A DNA stretch of 64,000 nucleotides from an uncultured Clostridia bacterium (lineage in GTDB: Bacteria > Bacillota > Clostridia > Lachnospirales > CAG-274), in assembly GCA_947630725.1 (NCBI GenBank), contig CANRIS010000002.1, forward strand, positions 186,001 through 250,000, given 5' to 3'. Positions 28,138-35,779 of the stretch are shown here, in pieces. Below the pieces are notes generated by a model. The model was not told the origin of the DNA and searched no databases. It saw only the letters and a program-made list of their open reading frames with translations. The position numbers and the translations under genes were made by a program. Numbering within the stretch: the first letter of the stretch is position 1; each line of letters starts with the position of its first letter.

Positions 28138-29514
28138 TTATCCTCCAATTTCAAGAGTTTCTTCCTCCGATGCGGATTCTGCCGCCGTTTCGGAGCTTAT
28201 CTCCTCGCTCGTCTCTTCCGCAGGAGGAGCCTCCTCCCTGACGGCAAGCTCCACTTGGACATATACGGGTTCGGCTGCCTCGACTCCGGGCGGAAGCTGA
28301 GGTGTCACCCTGACTCTGTGACTGCCCTGTCCGAGACCCGAAAGGTCTATCTCGCCGTAGATTCGGGCGGAGTCTATATCCTCCGAATTTCCGTATACCT
28401 CAAAGCTTATGCTTCCTATGGGAGCGGCAAGCTCCAGATTCTCGCCCATGCCCTTTATATTCAGATCCGTTTCGGATATTTCCACATTCACGGGGGCAGA
28501 CCTCTCCACGACTATCTCAACGGTCACTGTCAGATATTCGTCCGATGCCGCCGTAAGCCCTCTTTCCGAAAGCAGATCCTCTACATCAAATGTCCTTGTT
28601 ACGTTTTCATCCGCTCCGCTTATATCTATTGTGGGCAGCTCTATGGGAGACATATTGCGGCTGTCGTCCTTTCCCTCCACCTTAAGCACTTCGGGAGAAA
28701 GCTTAACGTCCGTTACGTTATAGCCCGCAGCCGCTCTGCCCGTATATTCGGGCGGCGCTATCCTTATCTCGCCCTGTTTGAGTATCTCTGTCCTGACCTC
28801 TACCGCCGCTGTGGTCACAGAAAAAAATCTGCTGTCCACCACACCGCCGTTTGCATCGTAAAGCACAGGCACGGCCTCGGTCACGTTGTCCTCTCTTGCC
28901 TGCGAAAGATCTATCGAAAGACCTGCATAAGCTATTGTACCCGCCAGACTTTCGGGGCCCTTGACGGTTATGGTAGATACCGCAGGAACGGGATCCCTGT
29001 GGGTAAAGCTCTCGTTTGTTTCGTCCTCTACTATGACCTTTACGGGTACTTCAAAAAACACGAGCCTGTCAAGCTGAGCAAATATCCCCGACGGAGAATA
29101 GCCCACTATTTCATAAAGATTGCTGTAGTCGGAAAGGCTCGGCACCACCGAAACCGAAACGGGCTGTGTAAGATCCCGTGAATAATATCCCGAAAATTTG
29201 CCTACGTCGGCAGTTGCCGAAAGCTTGTCCTTTGCCGCCGAAAGGTTGTTGAGATCGGGTCTTGTTGCGCTTATCTTTATCCTTATGTCCTGATCCTTAA
29301 GGCTGTCGATATTAAGGCACACAAGATTTCCGTTTTCAAGCTCGTCAATGCCCTCTATCGTAAGCGGCACGCTGAATATTCTTGTCTCGGAGGGGTTAAG
29401 ATAGCTCATCACCACAAACCACACCGCAAAGGCAAGTATCAGAGAAAAAATCTTCAGGCTTTTGTTTTTGCCGAAGAAGCCTTTCAGAAAGTCAGTTATT
29501 CTTTTTTTCCTCAT
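28138..29514 (-). CDS. cdaR: YbbR-domain regulator of diadenylate cyclase
   Basis: 458 residues. One N-terminal transmembrane helix (about 20-40, [18 protein letters not shown]), then repeated extracellular YbbR-like domains of about 80-90 residues each (four by eye), and a Glu/Ser-rich C-terminal tail. CdaR binds CdaA at the membrane and modulates c-di-AMP synthesis. Its start overlaps the 3' end of cdaA by 23 bp, consistent with coupled translation and complex formation. Confidence 0.92.
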   Translation of the reverse strand: MRKKRITDFLKGFFGKNKSLKIFSLILAFAVWFVVMSYLNPSETRIFSVPLTIEGIDELENGNLVCLNIDSLKDQDIRIKISATRPDLNNLSAAKDKLSATADVGKFSGYYSRDLTQPVSVSVVPSLSDYSNLYEIVGYSPSGIFAQLDRLVFFEVPVKVIVEDETNESFTHRDPVPAVSTITVKGPESLAGTIAYAGLSIDLSQAREDNVTEAVPVLYDANGGVVDSRFFSVTTAAVEVRTEILKQGEIRIAPPEYTGRAAAGYNVTDVKLSPEVLKVEGKDDSRNMSPIELPTIDISGADENVTRTFDVEDLLSERGLTAASDEYLTVTVEIVVERSAPVNVEISETDLNIKGMGENLELAAPIGSISFEVYGNSEDIDSARIYGEIDLSGLGQGSHRVRVTPQLPPGVEAAEPVYVQVELAVREEAPPAEETSEEISSETAAESASEEETLEIGG

Positions 29515-30376
29515 TGTTATGCAGTCCTTTCCACAGAGCAGAAAATGTAATATAGTTTGCCTTTTCGGACGGTATCAGAAGCTCCATAAGCTCGGCCTTT
29601 TTTACGCCGTTTCTGAGCCTGCCCTCGTGAGCTACGGAGATCTTGCCCGTTTCCTCCGATACTACCACGACATAGGCGTCCGAAACCTCGCTGGCTCCCA
29701 CGGCGGCTCTGTGCCTTGTGCCGAGATCGCTGGAAAGCTCCGCCTGAGTAAGGGGCAAAATGCAGGCGGCGGAGGCTATTCGGTTGTCCCTTATTATTAC
29801 TGCGCCGTCATGCAGAGGCGTTTTGTTTACAAATATGTTTGTGAGGAGCTGACTTGAAACGACCGCGTCTATCACCACTCCTCTGTCCTCAAAATCGCCT
29901 ACGGGAACTTCGTTTTCTATAACTATGAGGGCGCCAGTTTTTTCTCTCGACATTCTGAGAGCCGCATCAACGACCTCTGTGGCTGTCTTTTCGTCCAGAC
30001 TTGTCATATTTTTTTCGGAAGAAAACAGGTTTGTCACCATATTGCCCTTGCCTATATTTTCAAGAGCCTTTCTGAATTCGGGCTGAAAGAGTATGAGTAT
30101 GGCGAGGATACCTACCGAAAGAGCCTTTTCAATCAGCCACGATATTGTATACAGATTGAATATGTTTGAAACAAGACTGATAAGTATAAGTACAAGTATG
30201 CCCCTTAAAAGAAACCACGCTCTTGTTTCTCTCACCCAGACAATGACCCAGTATATAAGCACCGCCACCAGCAGAATATCCACAATGTCGGTGATCCTTA
30301 TTGTTGTTATGCTCGAAATATTGAAACCCGAAAATATATCATAAAAAGTATTTATTAAATATTCCAATTCATTCAC
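29492..30376 (-). CDS. cdaA: Diadenylate cyclase, membrane type
   Basis: 294 residues. Makes c-di-AMP from two ATP. Three N-terminal membrane helices (about 30-110) lead to a DisA_N catalytic domain with the signature DGAVII (about residue 190) and GTRHRAAVG (about 220). c-di-AMP controls K+ and osmolyte transport and wall homeostasis. The start is GTG at 30376 with an AGGATGG ribosome site. First gene of the cdaA-cdaR-lepA operon, divergent from dpaA. Confidence 0.95.
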   Translation of the reverse strand: MNELEYLINTFYDIFSGFNISSITTIRITDIVDILLVAVLIYWVIVWVRETRAWFLLRGILVLILISLVSNIFNLYTISWLIEKALSVGILAILILFQPEFRKALENIGKGNMVTNLFSSEKNMTSLDEKTATEVVDAALRMSREKTGALIVIENEVPVGDFEDRGVVIDAVVSSQLLTNIFVNKTPLHDGAVIIRDNRIASAACILPLTQAELSSDLGTRHRAAVGASEVSDAYVVVVSEETGKISVAHEGRLRNGVKKAELMELLIPSEKANYITFSALWKGLHNNEEKKNN

Positions 30377-30601
30377 CCGCCATCCTGCGACTATTTTCTT
30401 TCTGATCTATCGGGATGCGCCGACTTTGTGTCGGCGGCGTTTATATTATATCACATATCCTTTAAATCTTCAACAATAAAAAAGCAATATTTTTTTATAA
30501 AACGGGTCAGCCTCTGCCCCAAAACGACTTTTGAGTTTTCAAACATATAAATCAAAAAACAAAAATAATATATATAAACCAATGTTAGGTGGATACAGAA
30601 A

Positions 30602-31459
30602 ATGAGCAGATTCAGATTCGGCATTCTGGGAGGAGACTACAGATACAAGCTGTTGTATGACGGGCTTGTGCGTGACGGATACAGCGTAAAAGCCTACGGA
30701 AACACTTTTATGACGGGGTGCGAAAAAGCTCTCTCGGAGCTGTTTGAGGGAGTGGATATACTCATAGGCCCCATACCGCTTTCAAAGGACGACCGCACGG
30801 CGGCTGTTTCGGGCGGCAGCGTACTGACGCTTGACGATCTTTTTGAAGAAATGGACAAAAACAACATACGCACTCTTATAGCGGGAGTCATATCCTCAGA
30901 TGTGGCGCACCGTGCCTCAGAATACGACATAAAGACCCACGATTTTTTTGAAAGGGAGGAGGTAGCCGTATACAATGCCATTCCCACGGCGGAGGGAGCC
31001 ATATCCACGGCAATACAGGAGAGCGATGTCACTCTTTTCGGCAGCAAGACCCTTGTTATGGGATACGGCCGCTGCGGAAAGGTTTTGGCAAATATGCTGA
31101 AGGGACTGGGAGCCGATGTATACTCCACATACAGAAACGAAAAAACAGCAGCCTTTATAAAGGCCTTCGGTATAAAGGGATTTGACATATGCGAGCTTAA
31201 AAGCCGCATACACTCCTTTGACTATATATTCAACACGATACCCTGCGAAATACTTACAAAGGAGGTTCTTAAAAATGCCGACAAAAGATGTCTCATAATA
31301 GATCTTGCGCAGGCTCCGGGCGGAACCGACTTCAACTTTGCGAGGGATCTCAATATACGCGCGCTCTACTGTCCGGGGCTGCCGGGCAGAACGGCTCCCC
31401 TTACGGCGGCTGAGATACTGAAAAAGACCATATTGAACATAGCCCTCAGAATGGAATAA
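30602..31459 (+). CDS. dpaA: Dipicolinate synthase subunit A
   Basis: 285 residues. Rossmann-fold subunit (VMGYGRCGKVLANMLKGLG, about 150-170) of the enzyme that makes dipicolinic acid in the mother cell during sporulation; the N-terminal DpaA-specific domain begins FGILGGDYRY. AGGTGG lies 8-10 nt before the ATG. The partner flavoprotein subunit gene (dpaB/spoVFB), usually the next gene, is absent; gpr follows instead after 68 bp. dpaB may lie elsewhere, or another flavoprotein may replace it. Confidence 0.9.
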   Translation: MSRFRFGILGGDYRYKLLYDGLVRDGYSVKAYGNTFMTGCEKALSELFEGVDILIGPIPLSKDDRTAAVSGGSVLTLDDLFEEMDKNNIRTLIAGVISSDVAHRASEYDIKTHDFFEREEVAVYNAIPTAEGAISTAIQESDVTLFGSKTLVMGYGRCGKVLANMLKGLGADVYSTYRNEKTAAFIKAFGIKGFDICELKSRIHSFDYIFNTIPCEILTKEVLKNADKRCLIIDLAQAPGGTDFNFARDLNIRALYCPGLPGRTAPLTAAEILKKTILNIALRME

Positions 31460-31527
31460 CGCAGTGTAATAATAAAGCCGTTTTTGGATAAAATATGGTT
31501 TATAAAAAAATGGAGGTAAATGCTCAT

Positions 31528-32505
31528 ATGAAAAAAAACTTCTCTCTGCGGACGGATCTTGCCCTTGAAATTGCCGAGGCTATCTCCGAAGAAAAGCGTG
31601 AAGGTATAGAGGTTATCGAGGAGAATACGGACAATCCCAAAATAAAGGTTACAACGGTAAAAATCACGGGAAAAAAGGCCGAAGCGGAAACGGGAAAGCC
31701 CATAGGCACATATATAACTCTCGAAAGCCCCTGTATGAAAGAAAACGAGATAGCCGAGCATGAGGAGCTTATAAAAATACTCAGCGAAAAAATAAATTCC
31801 CTTGTGTCCCTTAAAAAAAATTCCTGTATATTGACGGTCGGTCTCGGAAACTGGAACGTGACCCCGGACGCTCTCGGCCCCAAGGTCATATCAAAGATCC
31901 TCGTCACGAGGCATATATCCTCCGAAATACCCGAGGACATTGACGAAAACGTAAGGAGCGTAGCCGCCGTCACCCCGGGAGTAATGGGCATAACAGGCAT
32001 CGAAACGGGAGAAATAATAATGGGTATAGTCGAAAAAATACACCCCGATCTTATAATTGCCATAGACGCTCTGGCGGCAAGAAAAACAAGCCGCATAAAC
32101 TCCACCATACAACTGACCGATACGGGAGTATGCCCCGGCTCGGGAGTGGGAAACCGCCGTATGGAGCTTAGCAAAAGAACGCTCAACGCCCCCGTTATAG
32201 CTCTGGGAGTGCCTACCGTTGTGGACGCAGCCACCCTTGTAAACGACACCCTCGACACTATACTTCAGGAGCTTATCGACCAGACCACAAAAAGCACAGC
32301 CCTATATCAGCTTTTGGCGGATATGACCGATGACGACAAATATGAGCTTATAGAGGGGATACTGCGGCCTGACGACACAAACCTTTTTGTGACGCCGAAG
32401 GAGGTCGATGCGGTGGTGGACAGACTTGCAAACATAATATCAAATGCAATAAACATTGCGCTGCACCCCGGCATAACGAAAGAGGATATAAACAGATACA
32501 GATAA
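31528..32505 (+). CDS. gpr: Germination protease, spore endopeptidase
   Basis: 325 residues. Degrades small acid-soluble spore proteins when spores germinate; an aspartic-like protease made as a zymogen. Family motifs: SLRTDLALE near the N-terminus, VGLGNWNVTPDALGPKV, AIDALAARKTSRINSTIQ, and the PGSGVGNRR loop. I start at the ATG at 31528; GGAGG lies 11 nt upstream. The longer frame (31495) lacks a ribosome site. It follows dpaA, forming a small sporulation cluster. Confidence 0.95.
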   Translation: MKKNFSLRTDLALEIAEAISEEKREGIEVIEENTDNPKIKVTTVKITGKKAEAETGKPIGTYITLESPCMKENEIAEHEELIKILSEKINSLVSLKKNSCILTVGLGNWNVTPDALGPKVISKILVTRHISSEIPEDIDENVRSVAAVTPGVMGITGIETGEIIMGIVEKIHPDLIIAIDALAARKTSRINSTIQLTDTGVCPGSGVGNRRMELSKRTLNAPVIALGVPTVVDAATLVNDTLDTILQELIDQTTKSTALYQLLADMTDDDKYELIEGILRPDDTNLFVTPKEVDAVVDRLANIISNAINIALHPGITKEDINRYR

Positions 32506-32528
32506 CAATATACAAAATAAAAAATTAT

Positions 32529-32572
32529 AAAACGGGACGGAAAGACCTTTTGCGCTTTTCGCCCCGTTTTTT
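32529..32572. terminator. Bidirectional terminator between gpr and thi operon
   Basis: AAAACGGG (32529-32536) pairs with CCCGTTTT (32563-32570), with an inner GAAAG/CTTTC. Flanked by A- and T-runs, it serves the convergent gpr and thiE genes. Confidence 0.8.
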
Positions 32573-33162
32573 CAGAAATTAATAGTGTTCAGCTTTTCTA
32601 TGATCTCCTTCGGCCGCAGAACCTTCATAAGCCCCGACATAAGACAGACTCCGCTTATGCCGCTGCCTGCAAGATATGCGGCGTTTTCGGTGTTTATTCC
32701 CCCTATGGCATATACGGGAATGCCCACTCTTCGGGCTATGTCACTTATATAGCCGCAGCCCTTGGGCGGAAGCCCCTTTTTGCAGTCCGTAGGGAATATG
32801 TGTCCGCCTATCAGATAGTCGGCTCCCATAGTCTCGCAGATCTCGGCCTCCTCTGCCGAATGCACCGATACGCCTATGGTCTCAAAGCCCGAAAGCCCCT
32901 TTCTTCCCCCATTTGACACAAAAAGTCCGTAGGGAAGATGCAGCCTTTTTATGCCGAGAGCCTTTGCCGCATTTATCCTTGAATTGACATACAGCAGTCC
33001 GCCGCATATTTCAAGGCATTTTTCGGCAAGAATAATATATTCTTCATCGCTGAGATCCTTTTCTCTTAGTATGATTTTTTCGGCTCCTCCGAGACTTAAC
33101 TTTTCTATCTGAGCCAAAAAATCACCCTCGCACGACCTTCTGTCGGTTACAGCTATCACCAT
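32572..33162 (-). CDS. thiE: ThiE/TenI-family thiamine phosphate synthase-like protein
   Basis: 196 residues, TIM barrel. Motifs: VTDRRSC at the start, IILREKDL, VNSRINAAKALGIKRLHLP, GVSVHSAEEAE, GADYLIGGHIFPT and the phosphate-binding AIGGINTENA. The usual ThiE HLGQxD motif reads HLPYG here, so it could be a TenI-type thiazole tautomerase rather than a true synthase. Last gene of thiS-thiG-thiH-thiE. The upstream gap holds a 7-bp tandem repeat (CTCATAT three times, about 33173-33193) next to its ribosome site. Confidence 0.8.
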   Translation of the reverse strand: MVIAVTDRRSCEGDFLAQIEKLSLGGAEKIILREKDLSDEEYIILAEKCLEICGGLLYVNSRINAAKALGIKRLHLPYGLFVSNGGRKGLSGFETIGVSVHSAEEAEICETMGADYLIGGHIFPTDCKKGLPPKGCGYISDIARRVGIPVYAIGGINTENAAYLAGSGISGVCLMSGLMKVLRPKEIIEKLNTINF

Positions 33163-33209
33163 ATGCTCTGTACCTCATATCTCATATCTCATATCTTGTA
33201 TCTATTACA

Positions 33210-34370
33210 TCATACCCTTACATAGTCGTTATAAACAGGCTGACAACCCTTTTTGAGTATGGCCTCATGCACCTCTTTTACACTTCTGGGATCGGATATG
33301 TCAAACTGCTCGTCTCCCTTTTCTTCTCCGCTGTGGCCTCCCACACCCGTACTTACTCCTGCGGATATCTTTGTGGCGCAAAGTCCTATAACATTGTCAC
33401 GAAAGCCCTCACGCTCTCTCGTTGAGATAGTTATACCCGCAAAGGGCATAAATATCCTGTATGCCATCATTACCTGCAAAAGCTGAGTTTCCTTGACATC
33501 GTTGGGGTTTATGCTTTCGTTGTTTATGATGGGTCTGAGCCTTGGCGGGGAAAAGGATATTTCGGCGTGGGGATATTTTTTCTGAATAAAATATGCGTGG
33601 AGCCCCGTTGCGAGGGCGTCCTTTCTGAAATCCCCCAGCCCTAAAAGCGCCCCGAAAGAAACAAGTCTCATACCACCCCGAATGGCTCTCTCCTGAGCGT
33701 TGAACCTATAGGGGAAAATCCTCTTGTGTCCTCTGAGATGAAGCTTTTCGTATTCGTCCGTGCTGTAGGTCTCCTGATATACGCACACATAGTCGGCTCC
33801 GCATTCGTGTATATATCTGTATTCGTCCGTATTCATAGGAAAAACCTCTATGCCCACCTGCTTAAAGTACTTTGACGCAAGCTTCACCGCCTCGCCTATG
33901 TATTCTACCCCCGTAATGTTGGGGCTTTCTCCCGTGAGTATAAGTATATCTTCAAGACCCGTTGAGGCTATCTCCCTAAGCTCCTCCTCTATCTCCTCCA
34001 TGGTGAGCTTTGCTCTGTGTATTCTGTTGTAGCAGTTGAATCCGCAGTATACACAGTGATTTTCGCAATAATTCGCAATATACAGAGGGGTGAAAAGGCT
34101 CACAGAATTGCCGAACTGTCTTTTTGTTATCTGCGCCGACTTTGCCGCCATTTCTTCCAAAAAACCCTCTGCGGCGGGAGAAAGAAGCGCCATAAAATCC
34201 TCTATGTCTATTCTGTCTTTTCCCAGCGCCCTTTTTACGTCCTGCGGCGTATAGCTTTTGTAGTCATATGCCTCTCTGAGGCCAAGCGCCTTGTCCATTA
34301 TGTCGTGAGGAATTTTTTCCATACCCTCGCAGTATTCCATATGGCTGTGACTTCTGTCAATCTTTTCCAA
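33210..34370 (-). CDS. thiH: 2-iminoacetate synthase
   Basis: 386 residues. Radical SAM enzyme that cleaves tyrosine to dehydroglycine and p-cresol, supplying the thiazole nitrogen and carbon; it is the anaerobic alternative to ThiO. The cluster-binding motif CENHCVYCGF (CxxxCxxC) is near residue 103. Other conserved parts: LTGESPNITGVEY, EVFPMNTDEY, and the C-terminal EEKGDEQFDISDPRSVKEV. The start is TTG at 34370, preceded by AGGGAGG at 8 nt. Gap to thiG 13 bp. Confidence 0.95.
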   Translation of the reverse strand: MEKIDRSHSHMEYCEGMEKIPHDIMDKALGLREAYDYKSYTPQDVKRALGKDRIDIEDFMALLSPAAEGFLEEMAAKSAQITKRQFGNSVSLFTPLYIANYCENHCVYCGFNCYNRIHRAKLTMEEIEEELREIASTGLEDILILTGESPNITGVEYIGEAVKLASKYFKQVGIEVFPMNTDEYRYIHECGADYVCVYQETYSTDEYEKLHLRGHKRIFPYRFNAQERAIRGGMRLVSFGALLGLGDFRKDALATGLHAYFIQKKYPHAEISFSPPRLRPIINNESINPNDVKETQLLQVMMAYRIFMPFAGITISTREREGFRDNVIGLCATKISAGVSTGVGGHSGEEKGDEQFDISDPRSVKEVHEAILKKGCQPVYNDYVRV

Positions 34371-34383
34371 AACAAATTCCTCC

Positions 34384-35151
34384 CTAATCTCTCAAAAATC
34401 CCGTCAGAGGACTGGAGGCCTCTCCCACTCCCGAAAGTATTCTTCCGGGGCCCGAAAGATAAGCCATTCTTCCTGCCTCTATGGCAAGCCTGAATGCCTT
34501 TGCCATAAGTCCCGGGTCGGCTGCCGTGGCGACTGCCGTATTGGCCATTATAGCGTCAACGCCAAGCTCCATAGCCTCGCACGCCTGAGATGGTCTGCCT
34601 ATGCCTGCGTCCACGATTATGGGCAGATCTATTTCGTCAACAAGTATTTTTATAAAATCCCTTGTGGCAAGCCCCATATTGCTGCCTATGGGAGCTGCAA
34701 GGGGCATTATTGCGGCGGCTCCCGCATCTGCCATGGCTCTTGCGGCGTTCAGGTCGGGATACATATAGTCCATGACGATAAAGCCCTCCTTCGCCAATAT
34801 TTCGGTGGCTTTTACTGTCTCGTGATTGTCGGGCAGAAGATATTTGGAATCATGCACCACCTCAACCTTTACAAAATCACCGCAGCCAAGCTCTCTCGCA
34901 AGTCTGGCTATGCGCACCGCCTCGTCTGCGTTTCTTGCTCCCGATGTATTCGGAAGAAGCACAATACCCTCCGGCATATAGTCGAGTATATTTTCGGCTC
35001 CTCCCTCGTTCGCTCTTCTCACAGCCAAAGTAGCCATCTCCACTCCGCCGTTTTCGATTACCTTTTTTGTCATATCGAGCGAAAATTTTCCCGAACCGAG
35101 TATAAACCTCGAATTGAACTCATGTCCTCCTATAACAAGCTTGTCGTTCAC
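34384..35151 (-). CDS. thiG: Thiazole synthase
   Basis: 255 residues. TIM barrel that condenses deoxyxylulose phosphate, dehydroglycine and ThiS thiocarboxylate into the thiazole phosphate. Motifs: FILGSGKFS, the Schiff-base lysine region [23 protein letters not shown], and [18 protein letters not shown]. The start is GTG at 35151 with AAAGGAG 10 nt upstream. It follows thiS by 35 bp. Confidence 0.96.
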   Translation of the reverse strand: MNDKLVIGGHEFNSRFILGSGKFSLDMTKKVIENGGVEMATLAVRRANEGGAENILDYMPEGIVLLPNTSGARNADEAVRIARLARELGCGDFVKVEVVHDSKYLLPDNHETVKATEILAKEGFIVMDYMYPDLNAARAMADAGAAAIMPLAAPIGSNMGLATRDFIKILVDEIDLPIIVDAGIGRPSQACEAMELGVDAIMANTAVATAADPGLMAKAFRLAIEAGRMAYLSGPGRILSGVGEASSPLTGFLRD

Positions 35152-35186
35152 AACAAAATTTCTCCTTTCATATGTTTTTAGGGCTT

Positions 35187-35381
35187 TCAGCCTCCGCCCA
35201 TAAAGGTGACTACCTCCATAACGTCCGCCTCGGTCAGAACGACCTTTTCGTAGCTGCTTTTCGGAAGTATCTCACCATTAAGCTCAACGGCTATTCTGCC
35301 TGCCTTATAGCCCTGCTCCGTCAGAAATTCCATAACGGTCATTCCTGCTTTTATTTCTGTTTTTTTGCCGTTTAAAATCAT
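35187..35381 (-). CDS. thiS: Sulfur carrier protein ThiS
   Basis: 64 residues, ubiquitin-like fold, ending MGGG so the C-terminal Gly-Gly can be adenylated and thiocarboxylated. First gene of the thiazole operon. GGAGG lies 6 nt before the ATG. A ThiF-type E1 enzyme is not in this operon, but a candidate lies at 46766-47512. The leader upstream folds into alternative helices and probably controls the operon. Confidence 0.93.
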   Translation of the reverse strand: MILNGKKTEIKAGMTVMEFLTEQGYKAGRIAVELNGEILPKSSYEKVVLTEADVMEVVTFMGGG

Positions 35382-35645
35382 TTATAACCTCCCCATAAGC
35401 ACAAAAAGGACACACCCGCGGTGGTGCGCCCCATTACTTAACGTCTCACCGCCTGCTTCGCAGCGTATAAATATATACTAACACGCCGCCCCGAAAACAG
35501 GCGCTGCAATATTCATCTGTCGATAATATTATCATATCCGAAGCCTCTTGTCAACTCAAAAAATCATCCTCCCTCCCCCAAAAAACAGGCAGCCGAAAAT
35601 TCCTATAAAATAAGTAGGAAGTCCGTCAGAAAGTCCGTTTTTTAG
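35382..35645. other. Divergent intergenic region between thiS and protease
   Basis: Holds the thiS leader, a 12-bp perfect palindrome GATAATATTATC at 35522-35533, and, at the right edge, the protease promoter. No ORF with a ribosome site. Confidence 0.6.
35403..35507 (-). promoter_or_regulatory. Structured thiS leader, riboswitch-like with terminator
   Basis: Minus-strand leader with competing helices. (1) A terminator: GGACACACC (35408-35416) with GGTGCGCCC (35423-35431), then a T-run (35403-35407 are A on plus). (2) An antiterminator: GCGGTG (35418-35423) with CACCGC (35447-35452). (3) An upstream helix: CGCCTG (35450-35455) with CAGGCG (35498-35503), enclosing GCAGCGT/ACGCCGC (35460-35466 with 35483-35489). 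Helices 1 and 2 exclude each other, as do 2 and 3. The TPP consensus (CTGAGA, ACCTGATCTGG) is absent. A 'thiS' RNA motif has been proposed by comparative genomics as I recall; this may be a member. Confidence 0.6.
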
Positions 35646-35674
35646 TTGACTGACATTTAAACTTGTTGTATAAT
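35646..35674 (+). promoter_or_regulatory. Sigma-A promoter of the cysteine protease gene
   Basis: TTGACT (35646-35651), exactly 17 bp, TATAAT (35669-35674). Transcription should begin near 35681, leaving about 100 nt of leader. The TTG at 35696, the first in-frame start codon, would then be only about 15 nt into the mRNA and has no ribosome site, which supports a later start. Confidence 0.85.
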
Positions 35675-35779
35675 TTATATAAGGGTTTATGCTGATTGAC
35701 TATACCCCGAACAAAGCATAACGGTCTTTGTATTCACACTCCGTATGGATCCGACCGCCCGAGAAAGGAGCTGTTTATT

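Noticed and set aside
28129..29181. 350-codon open frame antisense to cdaR
   Set aside because: Arg/His/Tyr/Cys-rich shadow of a real gene, no ribosome site.
30540..30601. Sigma-G or sigma-K promoter before dpaA
   Set aside because: A CATATAAAT stretch is near the sigma-K -10 pattern, but the -35 part is unclear and the region is AT-rich. Not enough to call.
35403..35507. TPP riboswitch or T-box upstream of thiS
   Set aside because: The TPP consensus elements are absent. An ACCGCG in the terminator loop recalls a T-box, but the required TGGN before it and a specifier stem are missing.
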